From: Saprospiraceae bacterium
GTDB taxonomy: Bacteria > Bacteroidota > Bacteroidia > Chitinophagales > Saprospiraceae
DNA: 64,000 nt
Assembly (NCBI GenBank): GCA_016716185.1
Contig: JADJWV010000002.1
Span: 906,501 to 970,500 of the forward strand
Direction: 5' to 3'
Below, piece after piece: positions 17,734-24,671 of the stretch. Each line of letters begins with the position of its first letter. Positions within the stretch are counted from its first letter, which is position 1. The notes under the pieces are model-generated. The model did no database searches and was not told the DNA's origin. It was given only the letters and a program-made list of their open reading frames with translations. A program made the position numbers and the translations under genes.

Positions 17734-18945
17734 TTAATAATTTAACACAACATTCAATGCTTCATCAGTATCCTTATGAACAAAATTCGATTGGTACCCA
17801 ATCGTAGTAGTTATTGATGTATGTCTATATAGTTTTTGAAGCATTTGAATAGGTATTTTATCTCCTGATAAATTTCCAAAAGTATGTCGAGCAATATGCA
17901 TGGTAAGTTTTTTATTAATACCTCCAATTGATGCGACCTTTTGCAAAGCTTCGTCTATTGTTTTAGTTGCATTTTTTATCTTTCTTTGCAAATCAAATGA
18001 ATCGGTAAAATTTTCCGTGTTTTTTAAATATGGAAAAACAAGGTCTGTTTTGTCCCTAGCCTTCTGATACTGCTCTAAAATTAGTGTTGCTTTTTCAGGA
18101 ATCATAAGCGATCCGGCTTTTGAATTTTTCCCCATACTATAATGAAGTCTACCATTTGGAAAATCCGACCATTTCAATCGAAGTATGTCAGAAACACGAA
18201 TTCCGGCAAAATAGAAAGAAACAAGCCATAAATTTCTGGCATGATCAAGTGATGGGCTTTTTTCTAATTGAGTGTTTTCAAGAATTTTCACTTCTTCTTC
18301 TGACAACCCAACTTTTAGTGAGTCTGGAAATTTAATTTGTACTTTGTCCTTTCCAAAAGGGTAGTATTTTGATTCTATTAAATTATCCTTTATTGCCTGA
18401 CTGAAAACGGAACGAATAACTATAAGGTGATTCACAATTGTCCGATCTGATATTTTTCTTGTCCCCTTCAAATATGCTTTGAACTTGTTAAGAAGAGTTA
18501 CGGTAATTTCTTCAAAAGATATATCGTCTCCGTTGAGAAATTCTTTGAAGCGTGTAATTCTAGGTTTGTCAGCAGTATATCGGTTATACTTTCCACTTAG
18601 CTTTAAGTTTTCTAAATAAATGTTAGCTTGAGAAAAGAACTTGTTGGTTGATTTCGATTTGATGTTATTCCTGATTGCTTTGGAGCTTGCTGTTTCCCTT
18701 TGCGTTTCAATTTCTAATAATTTCTTGTTGGCTTCGGTTAGTTTTTTTAATATAAGATTGTTTAGTTCGCGATGATTTGGGTGAGATTTTTTTACCCGCT
18801 GTTTATCGGCATCCCAATCGTTTGGATTTAGGTACTGACCAATGTAATAAACAGAGTTCCTTCTATCCTTTACTATTTGAATACAAAGAGGTAATTTTGC
18901 TTCACTATTTGGCTTCTTGCGTAGCACTACTTTTACTGATGCCAT
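17734..18945 (-). CDS. Tyrosine recombinase (integrase) of the element
   Basis: A 403-residue integrase with an arm-type DNA-binding N-terminus (VKVVLRKKPNSEAKLPL... WDADKQRV), a SAM-like core-binding domain (about 100-195) and a catalytic domain. Visible active-site residues are R250 (FAGIRVSD), K276 region, H350 and R353 (MHIARHTF), H375 (LYRHTS) and nucleophile Y384 (TTIGYQS). The full set indicates an active enzyme. It points away from a tRNA-Leu fragment that begins 140 bases upstream of its start, the standard arrangement for tRNA-targeting elements. The gap holds a tandem 11-bp repeat that may be arm-type or regulatory sites. Confidence 0.93.
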   Translation of the reverse strand: MASVKVVLRKKPNSEAKLPLCIQIVKDRRNSVYYIGQYLNPNDWDADKQRVKKSHPNHRELNNLILKKLTEANKKLLEIETQRETASSKAIRNNIKSKSTNKFFSQANIYLENLKLSGKYNRYTADKPRITRFKEFLNGDDISFEEITVTLLNKFKAYLKGTRKISDRTIVNHLIVIRSVFSQAIKDNLIESKYYPFGKDKVQIKFPDSLKVGLSEEEVKILENTQLEKSPSLDHARNLWLVSFYFAGIRVSDILRLKWSDFPNGRLHYSMGKNSKAGSLMIPEKATLILEQYQKARDKTDLVFPYLKNTENFTDSFDLQRKIKNATKTIDEALQKVASIGGINKKLTMHIARHTFGNLSGDKIPIQMLQKLYRHTSITTTIGYQSNFVHKDTDEALNVVLNY

Positions 18946-18963
18946 AATGATGGTTTTTGATTA

Positions 18964-18985
18964 AGGTAGAACATAGGTAGAACAT
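18964..18985. repeat. Tandem 11-bp direct repeat upstream of the integrase
   Basis: AGGTAGAACAT occurs twice head-to-tail at 18964-18974 and 18975-18985, starting 19 bases before the integrase ATG and about 100 bases from the attachment site. The position suits integrase arm-type sites, or an operator for int expression. Function is inferred. Confidence 0.5.
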
Positions 18986-19084
18986 TTTTTGAATAAAGTT
19001 GGTTTAAATTGAATCACTAAATTTCATATAATGCTAAATATCAGCTTTATAATAACAAGTTAATTCAATTAAAAACATATATTG

Positions 19085-19143
19085 CAGGACTTAAAATCCT
19101 GTGGCCAGGAATGGCCGTGCGGGTTCAAGTCCCGCCCCGGGTA
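19085..19143 (+). tRNA. 3' fragment of tRNA-Leu(UAA), integration (att) site
   Basis: CAGGA-CTTAAAA-TCCTG at 19085-19101 forms an anticodon arm with anticodon TAA. A variable arm follows (TGGCCAGGAATGGCC region), then a T arm with GTTCAAG, and a 3' acceptor strand CCCGGGT plus discriminator A at 19143; CCA is not encoded. The matching 5' acceptor (ACCCGGG) and D arm are absent upstream, where element DNA begins, so this is the displaced 3' part of the gene. It marks the right end of the integrated element. An intact tRNA is expected at the other, unseen end. Confidence 0.8.
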
Positions 19144-19268
19144 CAAAAATCAGAATGAGTGAGAGATCGAGAATGAGAATGAATTGAAAATAAAACAAAC
19201 TCATTCTGATTTTTCACTCATTCTGTTTCTGTTTCTCTTTCTCATTCTCTTTCTTCCTTTATTACAGT

Positions 19269-19616
19269 ATGTTTGATTTTCAAAAGTTAGCGGTTTACAA
19301 AAAGTCGACAACATTCCATAATTCGTTAAAGTTGATTTGTAAATCACCTGGTATTCATAAAAATATAGCTGATCAATTATTCCGGGCTTCACTAAGTATA
19401 CCCTTAAACATTGCTGAAGGATCTGGGAGGATTACGTCGAAGGATCGTCGTAATTTTTTTATAATATCCCGGGCTTCAGTATTTGAATGTGTTGCCATTC
19501 TGGACAGCCTGCAATGTGAAAATCATTTTACTGACGAGCAGTATCAGGAGTTAAATCAAGAGGCAGAAGAAATTTCGAAGATACTCTATACGATGATTAA
19601 AAATTTAGAAAAGTAA
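19269..19616 (+). CDS. Four-helix-bundle protein (23S rRNA IVP family), copy 1
   Basis: A 115-residue protein of the S23/IVP family of small four-helix bundles, first found in intervening sequences of 23S rRNA genes and related in fold to Avd of diversity-generating retroelements. Hallmarks are the N-terminal FQKLAVYKKS, the central ADQLFRASLSIPLNIAEGSG with SKDRRNFF, and the C-terminal EEISKILYTMIKNLEK. Its molecular role outside rRNA is unknown. It begins at ATG 19269 directly after a hairpin-forming spacer, 126 bases from the tRNA-Leu fragment. No reverse transcriptase or rRNA is nearby. Confidence 0.85.
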   Translation: MFDFQKLAVYKKSTTFHNSLKLICKSPGIHKNIADQLFRASLSIPLNIAEGSGRITSKDRRNFFIISRASVFECVAILDSLQCENHFTDEQYQELNQEAEEISKILYTMIKNLEK

Positions 19617-19731
19617 AATCAGAATGAGTGAGAGATCGAGAATGAGAATGAATTGAAAATAAAACAAACTCATTCTGATTTTTCACTCATTCTGTTTCTC
19701 TTTCTCATTCTCTTTCTTCCTTTATTACAGT

Positions 19732-20079
19732 ATGTTTGATTTTCAAAAGTTAGCGGTTTACAAAAAGTCGACAACATTCCATAATTCGTTAAAGTTGATT
19801 TGTAAATCACCTGGTATTCATAAAAATATAGCTGATCAATTATTCCGGGCTTCACTAAGTATACCCTTAAACATTGCTGAAGGATCTGGGAGGATTACGT
19901 CAAAAGATCGTCGTAATTTTTTTATAATATCCCGGGCTTCAGTATTTGAATGTGTTGCCATTCTGGACAGCCTGCAATGTGAAAATCATTTTACTGACGA
20001 GCAGTATCAGGAGTTAAATCAAGAGGCAGAAGAAATTTCGAAGATACTCTATACGATGATTAAAAATTTAGAAAAGTAA
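19732..20079 (+). CDS. Four-helix-bundle protein (23S rRNA IVP family), copy 2
   Basis: The predicted protein is identical to copy 1; the two substitutions I see in the coding DNA are both silent (K codons, GTCGAAGG versus GTCAAAAG). Such identity indicates a recent tandem duplication of the whole 463-bp unit including its spacer. Whether both copies are expressed cannot be told from sequence; each has the same upstream region and start context (ACAGTATG). Confidence 0.85.
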   Translation: MFDFQKLAVYKKSTTFHNSLKLICKSPGIHKNIADQLFRASLSIPLNIAEGSGRITSKDRRNFFIISRASVFECVAILDSLQCENHFTDEQYQELNQEAEEISKILYTMIKNLEK

Positions 20080-20189
20080 AATCAGAATGAGTGAGAGATC
20101 GAGAATGAGAATGAAACGAAATCCTGGTCGAACTCATTCTGATTTTTTCCTCATTCTGTTTCTCTTTCTCACTCTAACACCCTTACGAA

Positions 20190-20534
20190 GTGTTCGAATT
20201 TCAAAATTTGGAAGTTTATAAGAAAGCGAAAAAACTTCATGCTACTTTAAAAATAATAGCTAAAAGTTCATCCAGTAAAATCATTGCTGATCAATTGTTC
20301 AGAGCATCTCTGAGTATACCTTTAAATATTGCTGAAGGTTCCGGTAGATTTACATCTAAAGACAGACGAAACTTCTTTATTATTGCCAGAAGTTCTCTTT
20401 TTGAATGTGTTGCCATTGTTGATTCCATTTTTGATGAACGACTTTATTCTAATGAGCAATATGATGAAATTATTAATTCAGCTGATGAAATTTCCAGAAT
20501 TCTCTATACAATGATTAAAAATTTAGAAAAGTAA
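20190..20534 (+). CDS. Four-helix-bundle protein (23S rRNA IVP family), copy 3
   Basis: A 114-residue diverged paralogue starting at GTG 20190 (FEFQNLEVYKKAKKLH). It keeps the ADQLFRASLSIPLNIAEGSG core, SKDRRNFF and the ILYTMIKNLEK ending, while the helix 1-2 loop and the segment FDERLYSNEQYDEI differ from copies 1 and 2. The spacer has a different second half (ACACCCTTACGAAGT before the start). So the array holds two lineages of unit, implying an older duplication followed by divergence. Confidence 0.83.
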   Translation: MFEFQNLEVYKKAKKLHATLKIIAKSSSSKIIADQLFRASLSIPLNIAEGSGRFTSKDRRNFFIIARSSLFECVAIVDSIFDERLYSNEQYDEIINSADEISRILYTMIKNLEK

Positions 20535-20644
20535 AATTAGAATGAGTAAGAGATCGAGAATGAGAATGAAACGAAATCCTGGTCGAACTCATTCTGATTT
20601 TTTCCTCATTCTGTTTCTCTTTCTCTCTCTAACACCCTTACGAA

Positions 20645-20757
20645 GTGTTCGAATTTCAAAATTTAGAGGTTTATAAGAAAGCGAAAAAACTTTATGCTAC
20701 TTTAAAAATAATAGCTAAAAGTTCATCCAGTAAAATCATTGCTGATCAATTATTCAG
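20645..20757 (+). pseudogene. Truncated fourth IVP-like copy
   Basis: Starts at GTG 20645 and encodes about 37 residues nearly identical to copy 3 (FEFQNLEVYKKAKKLY... SKIIADQLFR). At ADQLFR the IVP sequence stops abruptly and the frame runs into sequence from a T4SS ATPase gene. The last three helices are missing, so this copy cannot form the bundle. The junction at about 20757 looks like a recombination or deletion breakpoint. Confidence 0.8.
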
Positions 20758-20919
20758 AGTTCCTTTCGCATTGGCACGGAAGACGCAATGCACATGTCAA
20801 GAGAAATGTATCCTGTCCCGACCATATGTCGGGATTGATGTCGAAGATTTTATTAATCTACCGAACTATAAAATATACTTAAGGCTTATGATTGATGGAA
20901 AGCCTAGTAGACCGTTGTA
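20758..20919 (+). pseudogene. 3' remnant of a T4SS ATPase gene with palindrome insertion
   Basis: In one frame the DNA encodes FRIGTEDAMHMSREMYP and, after a frame change, VEDFINLPNYKIYLRLMIDGK followed by PSRP. This corresponds to the last part of the ATPase at 2318-3520 (FRLGTEDAMQLSKEMYP then VEDFINLPNYKIYLKLMIDG). Between the two blocks lies TCCCGACCATATGTCGGGA (20816-20834), a palindrome adding a net 16 bases and breaking the frame. The fragment is diverged in DNA from the intact gene, so it derives from another, older element rather than a copy of this one. Confidence 0.8.
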
Positions 20920-20920
20920 A

Positions 20921-21250
20921 GTACCCCATTTCCCGAACTGATGTTAAATTGGATTTCAAATATCAGGCCGGATTATGCAAAATTTGAGTGATGCAAATTC
21001 ATTGATTAAATCCTTTAAGATACCATGGATGGTTTTTAACGTGCCCTGAAAATTGGCTAAGAATGTTTTAAATAAGTTTTTTTAGATATGTATAATTGAC
21101 AGTATTATAATAAATAACATATTATATAATATATTTATATAATTTGTTACTTCTTGATTTTTTCCAATTGCTTAAGCTAATAGATGAATTTGTTCAATTT
21201 CAAGGCTTTTCAATGTGTGGAAAAGCTTAATAATTTACAATATGTAAACT
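20921..21250. other. AT-rich stretch without recognisable gene
   Basis: About 330 bases between the ATPase remnant and the IS. The sequence is AT-rich with a TATAATATATTTATATAATT run near 21120. No ORF of note, no repeat and no homology by eye. It may be debris of an older integration or the native flank. Confidence 0.4.
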
Positions 21251-22526
21251 TAATATAGGGGACTTCTATTTATTAATAAAGTTCGTTTCATTTGTTCAAA
21301 TGATATTCATTTAAACTTCAAAGGCTACAATGGAGCTTTTGCAAGCAAGGCTTTTCAACAAATTCGATCCGGTTTTCAACATTTTCGTGAATTTATTTGT
21401 GATTTTTCAGTTCCGGGCACACTATGCCCATGCTACTTTTCTTTTTAGTTGGATAATCCGGAATAAATTATATGTAATGTTTGTCAGTCCAATTTGAAAG
21501 GAAGATCTTACTTTACCTATACATCGTAATTTAATTTTTCCAAACATCGTGGTGATACATCCAAATACATGTTCAACTCGTGCACGTGTTCTAGATAAGT
21601 TAGTATTTCTGTCTTGCTCCCTCTCGTTTAATGGACGGTTTCTTCTTCCTTTCTGATTTATACAAGGTATCATTCCCTTCTTGCGGATTCGTTCTCGGAA
21701 ATCCCAACTTGCTGAATCTCCATATAAGCGTTTTCCTTCATCCCGTTTTTCTATCAATACATCCGTCATTTCACCATCATAAACATTCGCAGGCGTTACT
21801 TCATAGTTAGTAATCAGTTTAGTGTTCTTATCGATCTTCACATGATCTTTATAGCCGTAGGCTTTGCGATTATGGTGCTTTACCCAGCGGGCATCGGAAT
21901 CTTTTTGTCTTCCAATATTAGGGTTATCCTCCCATTCTTGTGGTATTTGCCCATTCTTTATTAAGTCATTATCTTCTTTACTATTGCGGTTAATTTCACT
22001 TTCTACAATATGAGCATCTACAATACTACCCTTATTTATTATTACCCTATTCTGGTGTAAAAGTTGATCCAGTTTTTTAAATAACCTTTTATCAGCCTTC
22101 TTTAAACTCAATTCATTCTTGAACGACCAGATTGTTCTCGCGTCAGGAATCTGATCCGTTCCTCGTATTCCTAGAAATAATTTAAAACTTGTCCGGTCTG
22201 CTATTTGAAATTCCATTGATTCATCACTTAAATCATATATTCTTTGAACGATTAATACCTTAAACATCATCACTACATCATAAGATGGCCTGCCGGGACC
22301 TTCTCCCGTTCTTTTAACAATTTTTTCCAGCTCCTTTCGAAAATATTCAAAACTGACGTAGTCGTTAAGCTTAGCTAATGGATCTTTATCAAAAGAACGA
22401 AGTTTTTCAACAAGCGCATCCCACTCAAATAGCTCAAGTTGTTGCTTTGGTGTAATGATTTTGGCCATATAGAATTTTTCCCAAAAGATATGTATTTTTA
22501 TGAATATTTAGAAGTCCCCTATATTA
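21251..22526 (-). mobile_element. IS5-family insertion sequence
   Basis: The ends are perfect 18-bp inverted repeats, TAATATAGGGGACTTCTA at 21251-21268 and its reverse complement at 22509-22526. If the true ends are GGGGACTTCT, the flanking TATA on both sides is a 4-bp target duplication. About 1.27 kb with one full-length transposase gene, so probably active or recently active. Insertion lies just upstream of the AAA_14/DUF4143 gene and replaced part of its leader. A compact copy of the joined ends is seen at 41208-41238. Confidence 0.88.
21422..22468 (-). CDS. IS5-family transposase
   Basis: A 348-residue DDE transposase. The N-terminal DUF772-type region has GPGRPSYDVVMMFKVLIVQR and a DRTSFKLFLG block. 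The catalytic domain shows the first Asp in GSIVDAHIVE, the second in LYGDSASWDF, and the Glu in RARVEHVFGCI, within the IS5/ISNCY-like (Y)R(E) context. It is full length and uninterrupted. It lies inside the 18-bp inverted repeats, with a non-coding 150-bp tail on its 3' side. Confidence 0.93.
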   Translation of the reverse strand: MAKIITPKQQLELFEWDALVEKLRSFDKDPLAKLNDYVSFEYFRKELEKIVKRTGEGPGRPSYDVVMMFKVLIVQRIYDLSDESMEFQIADRTSFKLFLGIRGTDQIPDARTIWSFKNELSLKKADKRLFKKLDQLLHQNRVIINKGSIVDAHIVESEINRNSKEDNDLIKNGQIPQEWEDNPNIGRQKDSDARWVKHHNRKAYGYKDHVKIDKNTKLITNYEVTPANVYDGEMTDVLIEKRDEGKRLYGDSASWDFRERIRKKGMIPCINQKGRRNRPLNEREQDRNTNLSRTRARVEHVFGCITTMFGKIKLRCIGKVRSSFQIGLTNITYNLFRIIQLKRKVAWA

Positions 22527-22579
22527 TAAAATGTAAACTAAAATTCATAATAAATGTAAAATTGACGTTATTTTATCTG

Positions 22580-23842
22580 GTGGAAACAGGCAAAATTTAT
22601 AAAGACCGAATTACAGATATTGAGCTGGTGCGAAAACTTAATGCTTCTGGCGCTGTCCTGATTAGAGGTCCGAAGGCCTGTGGGAAAACGGAATCTGCGA
22701 AACAAATAGCGAATAGTATACTACATGTTGACAGAGACGAACAAGTGCAGGCATTGATCGACATTGAACCCAGACGATTGTTGCTTGGAGAGACTCCACG
22801 TCTAATTGATGATTGGCAAGCACAACCAAAACTGTGGGATTATATTCGACATGAAATAGATGATCGCCAAAAAAGCGCCCAATTTATCCTAACGGGTTCT
22901 GCAAATCCAGAAGAGTCTGTAAAAATGCACTCGGGTGCTGGCAGATTTACCATCGTAGATATGCGAAGCATGTGTTGGCAAGAATTGGGCCATTCTACTG
23001 GCAAAGTAAGTTTGTCCAGACTTTTTAATGGTGGAAAAATTGATATACACGACCAACCTTGTGAATTGGAGTTTATTATAGAGAAAATCATCATTGGCGG
23101 TTTTCCCACGCTTCTCAATAGAGAAATTGATGAAGCCATAGAGCTTAACCGTGCTTATGTAGAATTACTTGCAGAAGTAGATATGAGCCGGGTGTCTGAT
23201 GTGAAACGCGATCCTGAAAAAGTAAGATGTTTATTGCGGTCGTTGGCCAGGAATACGGCTACTTTAGTTGAAATTACTTCTTTGCAAAAAGATCTTGGCT
23301 TACAAGACTCTGCAGTTTCACGTCCAACAATTTATAATTACCTTGACGCCCTGCATCGACTGATGATCCTCGAGGACCAAGCGGCATGGAATACACATAT
23401 CAGGTCATCTTCTGCTTTGAGAAAATCTCCTAAAAGACATTTTACAGATGTCTCACTTGCAGTTGCAGCTTTGGGTGCTGATAAAAATTTACTACTAAAC
23501 GACTTGAATTTTACGGGTTATCTATTTGAATCTATGGTCACGCATGATTTGCGCGTCTATGCTCAAGCTAATGATGCCAAAGTTTATCACTACAGGGATT
23601 CGAGCGGTTTAGAGGTGGATTGTATTGTGCAAAAATATAATGGTGATTGGTGCGCATTTGAAATAAAATTAGGAACCGGAAAATTGGATGAAGCAGCCGC
23701 CAGTCTCATAAAATTTAAATCAATATTGGATGAGAAGAAAGTAAAACCTCCCTGTTCTCTCAATATAATTACAGGTACCGGAATTAGTTATACTCGAAAA
23801 GATGGAATCAATGTAATTACTTTGGCTTCGTTGGGTGTTTAG
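22580..23842 (+). CDS. AAA_14/DUF4143 ATPase
   Basis: About 420 residues from GTG 22580; an upstream in-frame extension would run into the IS, so this is the likely native start. Walker A is GPKACGKT at residues 30-37. The Walker B region is RLIDDWQ, and the sensor-like FILTGSANP follows. The C-terminal DUF4143 part has LEVDCIVQKYNGDWCAFEIKLG, a restriction-endonuclease-like core. This family is very common in Bacteria and Archaea; its role is unsettled, with suggested links to stress or defence. The IS lies only 53 bases upstream, so its original promoter is probably lost or replaced. Confidence 0.82.
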   Translation: METGKIYKDRITDIELVRKLNASGAVLIRGPKACGKTESAKQIANSILHVDRDEQVQALIDIEPRRLLLGETPRLIDDWQAQPKLWDYIRHEIDDRQKSAQFILTGSANPEESVKMHSGAGRFTIVDMRSMCWQELGHSTGKVSLSRLFNGGKIDIHDQPCELEFIIEKIIIGGFPTLLNREIDEAIELNRAYVELLAEVDMSRVSDVKRDPEKVRCLLRSLARNTATLVEITSLQKDLGLQDSAVSRPTIYNYLDALHRLMILEDQAAWNTHIRSSSALRKSPKRHFTDVSLAVAALGADKNLLLNDLNFTGYLFESMVTHDLRVYAQANDAKVYHYRDSSGLEVDCIVQKYNGDWCAFEIKLGTGKLDEAAASLIKFKSILDEKKVKPPCSLNIITGTGISYTRKDGINVITLASLGV

Positions 23843-23921
23843 ATAAAATTAATTTTTATCATTTGACTAAAATCAAAAATCCTAGTTTTTGCAATTTTTG
23901 AGTATAAACCAAAGGCAATTT

Positions 23922-24509
23922 TTAGTTAAGGTTCAATATGCAATTAATATTCTTTACTGTCTTGGTATAATCTTTTTTTGTCATTCCCCAATTAAAATAC
24001 CCAGGCGATAATAATTTTCCATCAGCACTAACATAAGCTTTTATTGAATAAAAATATTTTGGAAACGAACTAAGTTCTTTTAATTGCTCAAAAGTGATAT
24101 CAAATAAATTTGTATACTTGTAAGTTGCTATTCTACTAATTGTGGAATTTTTTAAGGGAACTATATCGTAATTCACAAGTTTAATTGACCGTCCAGGTTC
24201 GCGGCACGCAATGCTAACTTCTACTGAATCAATTTGTCCTCGACCAAATCCACTATTTAATCTAATCCCTTCTAACTCTCCACTCACAGAAATCCAATAT
24301 TTATATTTACTTTCATTTAATGAACTGTCAGAGGAATCATTAAATCTAGCAAAAGCTAAACCTCCGTTTATTTTGGTCCAATTTACTATGGTTTTACCTA
24401 GCTTATGGTTAATTATTTGATCTTTATCAAAATCGCAGTCTTGTGCATAGTTGGAAATAGAAATAAGAACAATACACGATATAAATATAAAACGTTTGCT
24501 TAATGTCAT
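23922..24509 (-). CDS. Secreted protein of unknown function
   Basis: A 195-residue protein with a signal peptide (RFIFISCIVLISISNYAQ). The mature part has two Cys near the start region and mid-protein (DCDFDKDQ, IACREPG) and beta-strand-rich sequence with no recognised domain. No sorting domain is present. It stands alone between the ATPase gene and the hydrolase gene, with its own intergenic gaps. Confidence 0.6.
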   Translation of the reverse strand: MTLSKRFIFISCIVLISISNYAQDCDFDKDQIINHKLGKTIVNWTKINGGLAFARFNDSSDSSLNESKYKYWISVSGELEGIRLNSGFGRGQIDSVEVSIACREPGRSIKLVNYDIVPLKNSTISRIATYKYTNLFDITFEQLKELSSFPKYFYSIKAYVSADGKLLSPGYFNWGMTKKDYTKTVKNINCILNLN

Positions 24510-24671
24510 AACAGTCAGAATTTCAACAAAATTATTAAATTTTTATAATGATACTTTTATTTCTTACTAAAAACAAATATAATAATAAGCATCCGACTCA
24601 AGCAATATCTGAATAAATTGGCAATGATTGATATTTAAGAACTTTTGATGCTATGTACCAAATTTCAATTT

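Larger units (their letters stand above)
1..19143. mobile_element. Right part of an integrated mobilizable/conjugative element
   Basis: This stretch holds recombinases, two T4SS-type ATPases, MobC-like and relaxase genes, ArdC-like and RadC-like genes and cargo. It stops at a tyrosine integrase followed by a 3' fragment of tRNA-Leu(UAA), the usual structure where an integrase uses a tRNA 3' end as attachment site. The left boundary is outside the window. No VirB4, pilus or mating-channel gene is seen, so it is either a mobilizable element using a helper channel or the end of a longer conjugative element. The serine recombinase near the left edge could belong to a second, nested element. Confidence 0.75.
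19146..20757 (+). repeat. Tandem array of four ~460-bp units, each with an IVP-like gene
   Basis: Units start at 19146, 19615, 20078 and 20533, each opening with AAAATCAGAATGAG (AAAATTAGAATGAG in the fourth). Units 1 and 2 are nearly identical: a 6-bp GTTTCT difference in the spacer and two substitutions near 19439 and 19902 are the ones I see. Unit 3 has a diverged gene and a diverged second half of the spacer, and unit 4 is a near copy of unit 3 cut after about 225 bp. Each spacer holds AATCAGAATGAG facing CTCATTCTGATT about 40 bases later, so it can fold into a hairpin before every gene. Confidence 0.85.

Noticed and set aside
19146..20757. Possible CRISPR-like or diversity-generating retroelement locus
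   Set aside because: Repeats are 460 bp and gene-bearing, not short spaced repeats. The IVP proteins resemble Avd in fold, but there is no reverse transcriptase or template/variable repeat pair.
21251..22526. Longer target-site duplication around the IS
   Set aside because: Only the palindromic TATA flanks match if the ends are GGGGACTT; other boundary choices give no duplication, so no firm duplication is claimed.
22439..22579. N-terminal extension of the AAA_14/DUF4143 protein
   Set aside because: The extra 47 codons lie largely inside the IS end and are hydrophobic junk; GTG 22580 fits the family start better.
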